From Pectobacterium colocasium (GTDB lineage: Bacteria; Pseudomonadota; Gammaproteobacteria; Enterobacterales; Enterobacteriaceae), in the NCBI RefSeq assembly GCF_020181655.1, contig NZ_CP084032.1, forward strand, positions 1,612,001-1,676,000: a DNA stretch of 64,000 nt. The letters run 5' to 3'. Under the pieces are notes generated by a model, which ran no database searches, was not told where the DNA came from, and saw only the letters and a program-made list of their open reading frames with translations. This document shows, piece after piece, positions 1 to 9,359 of this stretch (position 1 is the first letter of the stretch; each line of letters starts with the position of its first letter). A program made the translations under genes and the position numbers.

Positions 1-452
<452 letters not shown>

Positions 453-504
453 GGTTTTGACTGCTAACAAGTGATGAATAGAGTGCATCGGTTTTGCGCT
501 TCTG

Positions 505-769
505 GCGTTAAAAATTATGCTGAGGTAGGGGACACCGCCGAAAGAGCGACAGGGATGTCGCGAAAGCCAGTGCCGCGGAGGGACCGCGTCACTGGCGGTT
601 CGGATGACGGTGACACATACCGAAGGGTCCGCGTAGCGGCATAATTTATCGCCATAAGCCTGGGTTCTCAGGGCGGCGGCGATTGAGCGCCCTGAGTCGG
701 GCGCGTGCTACAACGTAGCATAAGAATGGCTAAATTTTCGCGCACGAAATGCTCGCTGAATATACATAG
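505..769. repeat. Structured intergenic repeat, copy 1 (upstream of iolD)
   Basis: This stretch aligns end to end with 2801-3061 despite many substitutions. It folds into hairpins at 546-561 (GCGACA/TGTCGC), 566-596 (12 pairs, one C.T mismatch, loop AGGGA), 667-696 (nine pairs CTCAGGGCG/CGCCCTGAG) and 706-720 (TGCTAC-AAC-GTAGCA). Several pairs differ from copy 2 by changes on both sides that keep pairing. It fills most of the 357-bp gap between iolA and iolD and ends about 40 bp before the iolD start. No convincing reading frame lies in it. It may be a dispersed genomic repeat, a structured RNA, or an RNA-processing element; its orientation of transcription is unknown. Confidence 0.8.
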
Positions 770-809
770 TTCATTATAGAAATCAGATCCTTATTTAAGG
801 AGTAGATCA

Positions 810-2741
810 ATGGATACGTGTCGCATCACCATGGCGCAGGCGCTGGTCAGGTTTCTCAACCAGCAATACATCAGCGTAGACGGTGAAGAATCCCCCTTTG
901 TGCAGGGCGTCATGACCATTTTTGGTCATGGTAATGTGCTTGGCATCGGTCAGGCGCTGGAGCAGGAGGCAAACCGTCTCAGCGTGCATCAGGGGTGCAA
1001 CGAGCAGGGAATGGCGCATATCGCCGTCGGGTTTGCTAAGCAACACAAACGGCGGAAAATCTATGCGGTGACCTCGTCGGTGGGGCCGGGGGCGGCAAAT
1101 ATGGTGACTGCCGCAGCCACCGCCACCGCCAACCGCATTCCGGTACTGCTATTACCCGGCGATCTCTTCGCTTGCCGCCAGCCGGATCCGGTGTTGCAGC
1201 AGGTCGAGCAGTATCACGATCTGTCGATCAGTACCAATGACTGTTTTAAACCCGTTTCTCGCTACTGGGATCGTATTAATCGCCCCGAACAGCTGATGAG
1301 CGCGCTGATTAACGCCATGCGTGTGCTGACCGATCCGGCCGATACCGGTGCGGTGACGCTATGTTTACCGCAGGATGTGCAGGCGGAAGTCTGGGATTAT
1401 CCGGCATCGTTTTTCCGCAAGCGCGTCCATCACCTCGAACGCCGCCCGCCGGATGCGGCACGGCTGGATGAAGCGGCGACGCTGATTGCGAGCAAGCGCC
1501 GCCCGATGCTGATTTGCGGCGGCGGTGTTCGTTATTCCGGCGCGCATGATGCACTGGCGCAGTTTGCCGAACAATTTGCTATTCCGTTTGGCGAAACGCA
1601 GGCGGGCAAGGGCGCGATTGTATCTTCACATCCGCTGAACTGTGGTGGCATCGGCGTAACGGGCGGGCTGGCGGCGAATCGGCTGGCGCAAGAGGCGGAT
1701 CTGGTGATCGGCGTCGGGACACGTTTAACCGATTTCACCACGGGTTCCAAGTCGCTATTTCAGAATCCGAACGTCGAATTTTTACTGCTTAATGTGACCG
1801 AATTTGATGCGCTAAAACTGGATGCGTTGCCCCTGATCGCGGACGCGCGCGTCGGGCTGGCGGCGTTGGCCGAACGGCTGGCGACGGCATCGTATCGTAG
1901 CGACTGGCAGCAGGCCGTTGAACAGGCTCGTGCGGAATGGGAACGCGAGCTACAGCGGCTGTTTACCGTGCAGGGTAAGGGAGAACTGGTACCGGAAGTG
2001 GTGGACGGTCTGGAAGACAAGCTGGATGAATATCGCCAGACGCTGAATACCCATCTGACGCAAACGCACGTGCTGGGGATCTTGAATGATGAGCTGGAGG
2101 ATAACGCGGTTGTGGTTGGCGCGGCGGGCTCGTTGCCGGGCGATCTACAGCGCGTGTGGCATGTGAAAACGCCGGACAGCTACCATCTGGAATATGGCTA
2201 CTCCTGCATGGGATACGAGATTGCGGCGGCGATTGGCGCACGCCTTGCGGCACCGCAACAGCCCGTCTACGCGATGGTCGGCGACGGTTCCTATCTGATG
2301 CTCCACACCGAACTGCAAACGGCGGTACAGGAAGGCATCAAAATCACCGTGCTGCTGTTCGACAACGCGGGCTTCGGCTGCATCAACAACCTGCAAATGA
2401 GTCAGGGCATGGGCAGTTTTTGTACGGAAAACCGCTACCGCGATGCAGAGTCGGGGCAACTGCGCGGGGCGCTTATTCCGGTCGATTTTGCCAAGAATGC
2501 GGAAAGCTACGGCTGTAAAGCATGGCGAGTGCATGATGAAGCCTCGCTTAAGCAGGCACTGGCGGAATCACGTCAGCATCCGGGGCCAGTATTGCTCGAC
2601 ATCAAGGTACTGCCGAAGACCATGACGCACGGCTATGAATCCTGGTGGCGCACCGGCACGGCGCAGGTTGCGGATAATCCAGAGATTGAGGCTGCCGCTA
2701 ATAACGTGAAAACTGCGCTCTCCCGCGCCCGCCAGTATTAG
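810..2741 (+). CDS. iolD: 3D-(3,5/4)-trihydroxycyclohexane-1,2-dione hydrolase (IolD)
   Basis: Thiamine diphosphate enzyme of 643 residues that opens the cyclohexane ring of the inositol intermediate to 5-deoxyglucuronate. The acetolactate-synthase-like fold is visible: the N-terminal pyrimidine-binding domain carries the catalytic glutamate in GCNEQGMAH (E65), a central domain follows, and the C-terminal domain has the ThDP/Mg motif starting at GDGS (about residue 491) and ending at the NN of GFGCINN. Length agrees with IolD and exceeds ordinary acetolactate synthases. The start at 810 is supported by AAGGAG nine bases upstream. It follows iolA on the same strand but is separated by the structured repeat at 505-769, and a second copy follows its stop, so iolD may be a separate or specially processed transcript. 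Confidence 0.95.
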   Translation: MDTCRITMAQALVRFLNQQYISVDGEESPFVQGVMTIFGHGNVLGIGQALEQEANRLSVHQGCNEQGMAHIAVGFAKQHKRRKIYAVTSSVGPGAANMVTAAATATANRIPVLLLPGDLFACRQPDPVLQQVEQYHDLSISTNDCFKPVSRYWDRINRPEQLMSALINAMRVLTDPADTGAVTLCLPQDVQAEVWDYPASFFRKRVHHLERRPPDAARLDEAATLIASKRRPMLICGGGVRYSGAHDALAQFAEQFAIPFGETQAGKGAIVSSHPLNCGGIGVTGGLAANRLAQEADLVIGVGTRLTDFTTGSKSLFQNPNVEFLLLNVTEFDALKLDALPLIADARVGLAALAERLATASYRSDWQQAVEQARAEWERELQRLFTVQGKGELVPEVVDGLEDKLDEYRQTLNTHLTQTHVLGILNDELEDNAVVVGAAGSLPGDLQRVWHVKTPDSYHLEYGYSCMGYEIAAAIGARLAAPQQPVYAMVGDGSYLMLHTELQTAVQEGIKITVLLFDNAGFGCINNLQMSQGMGSFCTENRYRDAESGQLRGALIPVDFAKNAESYGCKAWRVHDEASLKQALAESRQHPGPVLLDIKVLPKTMTHGYESWWRTGTAQVADNPEIEAAANNVKTALSRARQY

Positions 2742-2800
2742 ATTATTTCTCTTGGCGGCAAACTATGTCGGGTCGTAAGTGAGGTTGGTGTTGTTACCCG

Positions 2801-3061
2801 GCGTAAGAAATTATGCTGAGGAGATAGCGGGCTTAGGATGAGCGGCATGGATGCCGCAAAAGCCTGCGCCGTGCAGGGAGCACGTCGCAAGCGGTCCGTT
2901 AAGCCTGATACCGACGAAGGTATCGCGTAGCGACATCATTTAGCCGGAAGCCAGGGTTCGCAGGGCGGCGGCGACTGAGCGCCCTGCGTCGGGCGCGTGC
3001 TACTAAGTAGCATGAGAATAGCGATATTTTTGCGCACGAAACATCACTGAGTCTGCATATA
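2801..3061. repeat. Structured intergenic repeat, copy 2 (downstream of iolD)
   Basis: Second copy of the element at 505-769. The equivalent hairpins are at 2842-2857 (GCGGCA/TGCCGC), 2862-2892 (same C.T mismatch and same AGGGA loop as copy 1), 2959-2988 (CGCAGGGCG/CGCCCTGCG) and 2998-3012 (TGCTAC-TAA-GTAGCA). An extra pairing GATACC/GGTATC is present in this copy. The two copies share a GC-rich core and a tail ending in GCGCACGAAA. It occupies the first part of the 739-bp gap between iolD and iolG; the remainder of that gap (3062-3480) is AT-rich promoter-like DNA for iolG. Confidence 0.8.
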
Positions 3062-3141
3062 ATGTGAGAAGAGAGTCTGTGCAGATGAAGTTTGCGATCT
3101 TTCGTGCTTCCTAATATTTCCCCTATATTCCCGAATTAAAT

Positions 3142-3157
3142 TGAAATATTCATTTCA
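3142..3157. promoter_or_regulatory. Candidate operator upstream of iolG
   Basis: Perfect inverted repeat TGAAAT-ATTC-ATTTCA in the AT-rich region upstream of iolG. A second weaker dyad AAATAA/TTATTT lies at 3342-3358. GAAA/TTTC-containing palindromes fit an RpiR-type regulator such as the IolR that controls iol genes in enterobacteria, but no iolR gene is in the window and the assignment is inference. Confidence 0.4.
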
Positions 3158-3480
3158 TTTTCAAACCGCAGTTTCATTTTTCTCCCGCGGTGCGCCAGCA
3201 CCTGACCGATTCTCTGATAGTCCTGTATATCCCCACAAACGTTCTCCCACGATATGTGATTGGGGTTGCAGAAAACGGCGAAGATGTCATGAAAATGTTA
3301 ACTAACACGCAAAAACATAATTTTCAATTTATACAAAACTGAAATAAATGTTTTATTTTAGCTATCAGGATTTGCGGTAAAAAGCGGGTGATGGGGCTGG
3401 TGGGAAGAATGCGACTAGCCGTTATCCCGTCACTTTTTCAGTCTGGCATTACACGCCACTCAGGCAGCAAGGGAGCATCT

Positions 3481-4467
3481 ATGTTTAACATCGCTTTACT
3501 GGGCGCAGGCCGCATCGGCCAGGTCCATGCAGTGAATATCGCGGCACACAAAGAGACCAACTTATACGCGGTCGTCGATCCCAACCCAACCAATGCCGCA
3601 GCGCTGGCCGAACGCTACCATACCAAAGTGCAAACCGTGGATGAAGTCATGAACGATCCGGCAGTGCATGCCGTTCTGATTGCCTCCGCGACTGACACAC
3701 ACGCCGACTTGATTGAGCTGGCCGCCAAACATGGCAAAGCCATTTTCTGTGAAAAACCGGTGCATCTGGATATTGCCCGCGTTCGCGATTGTCTGACCGT
3801 CGTCAAACAGCAGAACGTGCCGTTGTTTGTGGGCTTCAACCGCCGCTATGACCCGCAATTCCGCCGCGTCAAAACGCTGGCTGGCGAGGGGCGCATCGGC
3901 AAGCCGGAATCTCTCCTGATTATCTCCCGCGATCCGTCGCCGCCGCCTGCTGAGTATGTTCGCGTTTCCGGCGGCATGTTCCGCGACATGACGATTCATG
4001 ATTTCGATATGGCGCGTTTCATTATGGGCGAAGAGCCGGTGTCGGTCTTTGCGCAAGGCAGCAATCTGGTCGATCCGGCCATTGGTGAGGCGGGCGACAT
4101 TGATACCGCGTTTATCGTGCTGAAATTTGCCTCTGGCGCGATGGCAACCATCGTCAACAGTCGCCGCTCCGGCTACGGCTACGATCAGCGTCTTGAATTG
4201 CATGGCGCGAAAGGTGTGCTCAGCGCGGGCAATATCCGCGAGAACGTGGTCGAGCAGTGGACCGACGACGGTTGTCTGGCAGCGAAACCCGAATATTTCT
4301 TCCTGCAACGCTATCACGCGGCCTACGCGGCAGAGTGGCAGCACTTTGTCGATGTGCTGAATGGTCGCACCCAGCCGGAGTGCTCCGGTCTGGACGGTGA
4401 GCGTGCGTTGAATCTGGCGGATAAAGCCTTTGAATCCCTGGCTCAAGGCAAGGAGGTCGCCGTGTAA
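3481..4467 (+). CDS. iolG: Inositol 2-dehydrogenase (IolG), Gfo/Idh/MocA family
   Basis: Oxidises myo-inositol to 2-keto-myo-inositol with NAD, the entry step of the pathway. The 328-residue protein starts with the Rossmann motif GAGRIGQVHA (about residues 7-16), has the family's CEKPV motif with K92, and the catalytic D169/H173 in MTIHDFDMARF. The open frame extends upstream to 3388, but the start at 3481 is chosen because it places the Rossmann strand at the N-terminus as in the family and has a GGGAG ribosome site just before it. It is followed by the ABC importer genes, which suggests one transcription unit for uptake and oxidation. The region upstream has palindromes that may bind the pathway regulator. 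Confidence 0.92.
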   Translation: MFNIALLGAGRIGQVHAVNIAAHKETNLYAVVDPNPTNAAALAERYHTKVQTVDEVMNDPAVHAVLIASATDTHADLIELAAKHGKAIFCEKPVHLDIARVRDCLTVVKQQNVPLFVGFNRRYDPQFRRVKTLAGEGRIGKPESLLIISRDPSPPPAEYVRVSGGMFRDMTIHDFDMARFIMGEEPVSVFAQGSNLVDPAIGEAGDIDTAFIVLKFASGAMATIVNSRRSGYGYDQRLELHGAKGVLSAGNIRENVVEQWTDDGCLAAKPEYFFLQRYHAAYAAEWQHFVDVLNGRTQPECSGLDGERALNLADKAFESLAQGKEVAV

Positions 4468-4547
4468 CCGTATCGGCACATCGTGTTTTACCTGCTTTCA
4501 ACCCTACACCCATACCCATAACAGAAGCAGATGAAGAGAAAAGACAT

Positions 4548-5486
4548 ATGAAAAAGATCATCAGCGTTTCCGCAATCGCCATCGCACTGGGTCTGTCTGG
4601 TCTTGCTCAGGCCCAAAATGAACAAATCGTTTTCAGTACGCCGAATCTCGCCATGCCGTTTGAAGTTCACATGCAGCGCACCGCCGTTAAAGCCGCCAAA
4701 GAGTTGGGGGTGAATTTGCAGGTGCTGGATGGACAGGGTAGCTCACCGAAGCAGACCGCCGATTTAGAAAATGCCATTACTCGCGGCGCGCAGGGCTTTG
4801 TGGTGTCACCGAATGACGTCAACGCCGTTTCCAGCGCCGTGACCGAAATTCAGGATGCCAAACTGCCTGTGGTGACGCTGGATCGTTCGGTGAAAACAGA
4901 AAAAGCGGTGCCGCACTTTGGGGCCAACAACTACAAAGGCGGTCAGGCGATTGCCGACTATGTCAAAACCAAATTTCCGAATGGGGCAGAGATCATTCTG
5001 CTGACTGGCCAGCCGGGCTCTTCTTCTAATATCGAACGGACGCAGGGGATTCGCGACAGCCTGAAAGCGGGCGGCAGCAAGTACCACATTGTGGCTGACC
5101 AGACGGGGAACTGGATGCGTTCCGAAGGGATGCGCATCGTAGAAAGCGTCCTGCCGTCGCTGCCTAAGCGTCCACAGGTGATCCTCTCTGCGAATGACGA
5201 CATGGCGCTGGGCGCGATTGAAGCCTTGCAGGGGCAGGGTCTGAAACCCGGTGAAGTGATGGTAACCGGCTTTGACGCTGTGCCGGAAGCGCTGGCTCGC
5301 GTACGCGACGGCTGGTTGGCCGTGACTGCCGACCAACGTCCAGGCTATGCGGTAACCACGGCATTGACGCAGTTGACCAATAACATCCGCAGTCAGACGC
5401 CTATCACCGGGGCTGACTACCAACCGACCATGATTACCAAAGATAACCTGAACGATGCCGAACGCATTGGCGAAGCGGGTAAATAA
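4548..5486 (+). CDS. Periplasmic sugar-binding protein of inositol-type ABC importer
   Basis: A 312-residue type I periplasmic binding protein (ribose/galactose-binding family) with a clear Sec signal peptide ending at about residue 22 (LGLSGLAQA). The mature part shows GQGSSPKQTADLENAI, the hinge-region VVTLDRSV, and the C-terminal NDDMALGAIEAL segment typical of the family. It precedes an ATPase with two nucleotide-binding domains and a single permease, the CUT2 arrangement. Embedded among iol genes, it most likely binds myo-inositol or a stereoisomer, in the role of IbpA of other bacteria; the ligand is inferred from context only. Confidence 0.88.
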   Translation: MKKIISVSAIAIALGLSGLAQAQNEQIVFSTPNLAMPFEVHMQRTAVKAAKELGVNLQVLDGQGSSPKQTADLENAITRGAQGFVVSPNDVNAVSSAVTEIQDAKLPVVTLDRSVKTEKAVPHFGANNYKGGQAIADYVKTKFPNGAEIILLTGQPGSSSNIERTQGIRDSLKAGGSKYHIVADQTGNWMRSEGMRIVESVLPSLPKRPQVILSANDDMALGAIEALQGQGLKPGEVMVTGFDAVPEALARVRDGWLAVTADQRPGYAVTTALTQLTNNIRSQTPITGADYQPTMITKDNLNDAERIGEAGK

Positions 5487-5552
5487 GTCGCGCTCTACAT
5501 CACAGGCATTCAGCAGGCCGCGTTCGCGCGGCCTTGCGGGAGGAAGGTAAAC

Positions 5553-7100
5553 ATGACGGAACCCCTACTGAACATCACCAATCTGGCAAAGAGCTTCTCT
5601 GGCGTTTGGGCGCTGAGCAACGCACAGCTGACCGTACAGCCGGGTGAAATTCATGCGCTATTGGGAGAAAACGGCGCGGGTAAATCGACGCTGTTGAAAG
5701 CGCTGGCAGGGGCGCAGCCGCAGACCAGCGGCGACATCTGGTTTGGCGGCGAGAAACTATTACCGCTCGAATCGCCGGTTGAACGGCAAAAGCGGGGAAT
5801 TATTACCATTTATCAGGAATTTAATCTGCTGCCCAATATGAGCGTGGCGGAGAACATGTTCCTGGGGCGTGAACCGCAGCGTAGCAGCGTATTCGTGGAT
5901 GCGCTGGCGGTCAATCGCGAGGCGAAAGCGGTACTGGATTACCTGAAACTGAACATGGCGCCGACGACGCAGGTGGCACGGTTGAGTGTAGCGCAACAGC
6001 AAATGGTGGAGATCGCCAGAGCGCTGACGCTGAACGCCAAGCTGATTGTGATGGATGAACCGTCGGCGGCGCTGAGCGACAGCGAAGTCGACAGCCTGCA
6101 CCGTGTGGTGCGTGAGCTTAAAGGGCGTGGTGTGAGCGTGGTGTATGTCACGCACCGGCTGCACGAAGTCTTCCAATTGTGCGATCGGTTTACCGTGTTT
6201 CAGGATGGCCGTTACACCGGTTCCGGCGATGTCGCCAGCACAAACGTGCAGGAAATTATTCGCCTGATGGTCGGTCGTGACGTGGTGTTTAACCGCCGTC
6301 CACCTTCAGAAACGCATCATCAGGATAAGCCGGTACGTCTGGCGGTGAAGGGCTTAAGTCGGGAAAAACCGCCGTTAGATGCGCACGGCATCGAACTAAA
6401 AGACATTAGTTTTCAGGTGCATGCGGGCGAAGTGCTTGGCATTGCTGGGTTGGTGGGAGCGGGACGGACGGAAATCGCACGTTGCCTGTTTGGCGCCGAC
6501 GCTTTCTCTACGGGGGAATTTGTATTGGATGACGCCCCTTACCATCCGTCTACGCCGCTGCATGCGCTGTCGCAAGGCATCGCGCTGGTGCCGGAAGATC
6601 GCAAGAAAGAGGGCGCGGTGCTGGGGTTATCGATCCGGGAAAACATTTCGCTTTCCAACCTCTCGTCGCTCATGCGCTGGCGCTGGTTTGTGAATACCCG
6701 CAAGGAAGACGATTTGATTGAAGCCTACCGTCAGGCGCTGCACATCAAGATGGTGAACAGCGAGCAGGAAGTGCGCAAGCTGTCGGGCGGCAACCAGCAA
6801 AAAGTGATTCTTGCTCGCTGTATGGCACTGAATCCCAAGGTATTGATCGTGGATGAGCCCACGCGCGGCATCGATGTTGGCACCAAGTCCGAAGTGCATC
6901 AGGTGCTGTTCGATATGGCGAAACGGGGCGTCGCCGTGATTGTGATTTCCTCCGACCTGCCGGAGATCATGGCGATTTCCGACCGCATTATCACGCTCAG
7001 CGAAGGGCGGATTAGCGGGGAAATTCATGGCGATGATGCCACAGAAGAAAAACTGATGACGATGATGGCCATTTGCCACGACGCATTACACGCAGCATAA
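5553..7100 (+). CDS. CUT2 sugar ABC importer ATP-binding protein (inositol type)
   Basis: A 515-residue ATPase with two fused nucleotide-binding domains, as in RbsA/MglA. The first has Walker A GENGAGKST (about residues 38-46) and Walker B LIVMDEPSAAL; the signature segment LSVAQQQMVEIARAL follows the Q/V variant usual for domain one. The second domain has a degenerate Walker A (GLVGAGRTEIAR) and the signature LSGGNQQKVILAR with Walker B VLIVDEPTRGID, again normal for CUT2 ATPases. It sits 66 bp after the binding protein and 12 bp before the permease, so the three are surely one operon. Substrate is inferred to be an inositol from the surrounding iol genes. Confidence 0.92.
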   Translation: MTEPLLNITNLAKSFSGVWALSNAQLTVQPGEIHALLGENGAGKSTLLKALAGAQPQTSGDIWFGGEKLLPLESPVERQKRGIITIYQEFNLLPNMSVAENMFLGREPQRSSVFVDALAVNREAKAVLDYLKLNMAPTTQVARLSVAQQQMVEIARALTLNAKLIVMDEPSAALSDSEVDSLHRVVRELKGRGVSVVYVTHRLHEVFQLCDRFTVFQDGRYTGSGDVASTNVQEIIRLMVGRDVVFNRRPPSETHHQDKPVRLAVKGLSREKPPLDAHGIELKDISFQVHAGEVLGIAGLVGAGRTEIARCLFGADAFSTGEFVLDDAPYHPSTPLHALSQGIALVPEDRKKEGAVLGLSIRENISLSNLSSLMRWRWFVNTRKEDDLIEAYRQALHIKMVNSEQEVRKLSGGNQQKVILARCMALNPKVLIVDEPTRGIDVGTKSEVHQVLFDMAKRGVAVIVISSDLPEIMAISDRIITLSEGRISGEIHGDDATEEKLMTMMAICHDALHAA

Positions 7101-7112
7101 CGGAGGTGACGC

Positions 7113-8144
7113 ATGTCCCAGCAGCCGCTTTCTAAGAGTATTACGCCGTCCAATCCGCGTGGACGTTTTGATCCGATTGCCTTTTTTGAACGCTTTGGCG
7201 TGTTTATTTTCATGATTCTGCTGCTGATCTTCTTTCAGTCGCAGAACAGCAACTTTCTGTCTGAACGCAACATCACCAACATTCTGACCGAAGTCTCCAT
7301 CTACGGCATCATGGCGGTAGGGATGACGTTTGTCATTCTGACTGCCGGGATCGACCTGTCCGTCGGCTCCATTCTGGCAGTGTGTGCCATCACCGCCGCG
7401 TCGGTGATTAAAGGCGACAACTTTACTACCGTCGATCCTGATGCCTGGTACGGCCTGAGTTGGCTGGTTGCGTTGGGCGTCTGTCTGGCAATGGGTACCT
7501 TCATTGGTTTCCTACATGGCTTGGGGGTGACCAAACTGCGTCTGCCGCCGTTCATCGTCACGCTAGGCGGGATGACGATCTGGCGCGGGTTAACGCTGGT
7601 GATGAACGACGGCGCGCCGATTGCCGGCTTTGACCCCGGTTACCGCTGGTGGGGACGGGGCGAGATTCTCGGTATTTCGGTGCCGATCTGGATCTTCGCG
7701 CTGGTCGCCTTGCTGGGCTATCTGGCGCTGCATAAAACCCGCTGGGGCCGTTTCGTGTACGCCATCGGCGGCAACACCGAAGCCGCACGTCTGGCTGGCG
7801 TCAATGTGCAGCGCGTTCTGGTTAGCGTCTACGTCGTGATTGGCTGTCTGGCTGGGCTGGCGGGCTTCATTCTCAGCGCCCGTCTTGGTAGCGCGGAAGC
7901 GGTCGCGGGGATCACCTTTGAGTTGCGCGTCATCGCCTCGGTGGTCATCGGCGGGACTTCGCTGATGGGGGGCTACGGCCGGATCAGCGGCACCATTATC
8001 GGCTCGATCATCATGGGGATCCTAATTAACGGACTGGTGTTGATGAACGTATCGGCTTACTACCAGCAGATTATCACCGGGTTAATTATCGTGCTGGCCG
8101 TGGCGTTCGACACCTATGCCAAGAGCCGTCGCGGCGCGATCTGA
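7113..8144 (+). CDS. CUT2 sugar ABC importer permease (inositol type)
   Basis: A 343-residue inner-membrane permease of the RbsC family with about eight to ten hydrophobic segments. Family features include GMTFVILTAGIDLSVGS near residue 75, the LRLPPFIVTLGGM segment, and the cytoplasmic coupling region YAIGGNTEAARLAGVNV. It has GGAGG eight bases before the ATG and lies 12 bp after the ATPase stop. It forms the membrane pore of the importer encoded by the two preceding genes. Inositol as substrate is inferred. Confidence 0.92.
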   Translation: MSQQPLSKSITPSNPRGRFDPIAFFERFGVFIFMILLLIFFQSQNSNFLSERNITNILTEVSIYGIMAVGMTFVILTAGIDLSVGSILAVCAITAASVIKGDNFTTVDPDAWYGLSWLVALGVCLAMGTFIGFLHGLGVTKLRLPPFIVTLGGMTIWRGLTLVMNDGAPIAGFDPGYRWWGRGEILGISVPIWIFALVALLGYLALHKTRWGRFVYAIGGNTEAARLAGVNVQRVLVSVYVVIGCLAGLAGFILSARLGSAEAVAGITFELRVIASVVIGGTSLMGGYGRISGTIIGSIIMGILINGLVLMNVSAYYQQIITGLIIVLAVAFDTYAKSRRGAI

Positions 8145-8184
8145 GCCGCACCCGTACCGATTCTTTTTTTGCACCGAGGTGGAT

Positions 8185-9318
8185 ATGAAGGATGTACGCA
8201 TTGGGTTAATCGGCACTGGCTATATCGGTCGTGCACATGCCATCGCCTATGCGCAAGCGCCGACGGTCTTCCCGCTGAAAGGCAACTTGGTGAAGGCGAT
8301 GCTGGCGGAAGTGTCGCCGGAATTGGCAGCCAAACGGGCGCAGGAGTTCGGTTTTCAGCGCTCAACAGGGGACTGGCGTGCGTTGGTGGCGGACCCGGAC
8401 ATTGACGTGGTGGATATCTGCGCGCCGAACTTTCTGCATAAAACGATGGCGATGGCGGCTATTGAGCACGGCAAGCACGTTTACTCAGAAAAACCGCTGG
8501 CGCTGAACGCACGTGATGCCCGAGAAATGGTCGATGCCGCACAGCGGGCGGGCGTGAAAACGCTGGTGGGTTTCAACTACATGAAGAACCCGACCTCACA
8601 GTTGGCCAAAGAGATTATCGCCAGCGGCGAGATTGGCGAGGTGGTGCATTTTTACGGTACGCACAACGAGGATTATCTGGCCGATCCGAACAAACCCGCG
8701 GATTGGCACTGTTTCAAAGAAACCGCCGGATTGGGGGCGCTGGGGGATCTGGCGGCGCATATCGTCAACATGGCGCAGTATCTGGTGGGGGACATCGTCA
8801 GCGTCTGCGGCGATCTGCAAACGGTGATTGCGCAGCGCCCGACGGCATCGGGCAGCAGCGAATTAGTACAGGTGGAGAATGAAGATCAGGCGCATGCGAT
8901 GGTGCGTTTCGCCAGCGGCGCTCGCGGCGTGATTGAAACCTCGCGTATCGCCTGCGGCCGCAAAATGGGGCTCACCTACGTGGTGACCGGTACCAAAGGC
9001 ACACTGAGTTTCACCCAGGAACGCATGGCGGAGCTGAAACTCTATCGGCATGACGAACCGGAGAACCGGCAGGGATTCAAAACGCTGCTGACCGGGCCGC
9101 AGCATCCTGATTACGCGCCCTTCTGCGCCAGCGCCGGACACGGTATTGGATTTAACGATCAAAAAACGGTTGAGGTACGCGATCTGATCGACGGTATTGC
9201 GGCTGACGTTCCCATGTGGCCGGACTTCGAAGAGGGCTGGAAAGTCTCGCGAGTTCTGGACGCGATCGTGCTGTCACACGAAACGGCACGCTGGGTGAAT
9301 GTGGACGACGTGGGCTAA
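8185..9318 (+). CDS. Second Gfo/Idh/MocA dehydrogenase of the iol cluster
   Basis: A 377-residue NAD(P)-dependent oxidoreductase with Rossmann motif GTGYIGRAHA near the N-terminus, YSEKPLALNA with the conserved lysine, and a C-terminal alpha/beta domain. It is longer than IolG and includes an insertion with DYLADPNKPADWHC, as in the IolX/IolW-like and other sugar dehydrogenases. The start at 8185 is preferred over the upstream frame extension because of GAGGTGG just before it and because the extension overlaps the permease gene. Its place between importer and iolC suggests it feeds another inositol isomer (scyllo- or chiro-inositol) into the pathway. Exact substrate cannot be read from the sequence. 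Confidence 0.85.
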   Translation: MKDVRIGLIGTGYIGRAHAIAYAQAPTVFPLKGNLVKAMLAEVSPELAAKRAQEFGFQRSTGDWRALVADPDIDVVDICAPNFLHKTMAMAAIEHGKHVYSEKPLALNARDAREMVDAAQRAGVKTLVGFNYMKNPTSQLAKEIIASGEIGEVVHFYGTHNEDYLADPNKPADWHCFKETAGLGALGDLAAHIVNMAQYLVGDIVSVCGDLQTVIAQRPTASGSSELVQVENEDQAHAMVRFASGARGVIETSRIACGRKMGLTYVVTGTKGTLSFTQERMAELKLYRHDEPENRQGFKTLLTGPQHPDYAPFCASAGHGIGFNDQKTVEVRDLIDGIAADVPMWPDFEEGWKVSRVLDAIVLSHETARWVNVDDVG

Positions 9319-9359
9319 CTACGACTTTTTTTACGCGACTTTTTACAGGATTGGCTGCT

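Noticed and set aside
2156..2518. A 120-codon open frame in the +2 frame of iolD
   Set aside because: It lies fully inside iolD, whose translation matches a known enzyme; its residues have the Arg/Gly-rich look of a GC-rich shadow frame.
3562..4479. A 305-codon open frame antisense to iolG
   Set aside because: Long antisense frames are common opposite GC-biased codons; the sense strand encodes a clear Gfo/Idh/MocA enzyme.
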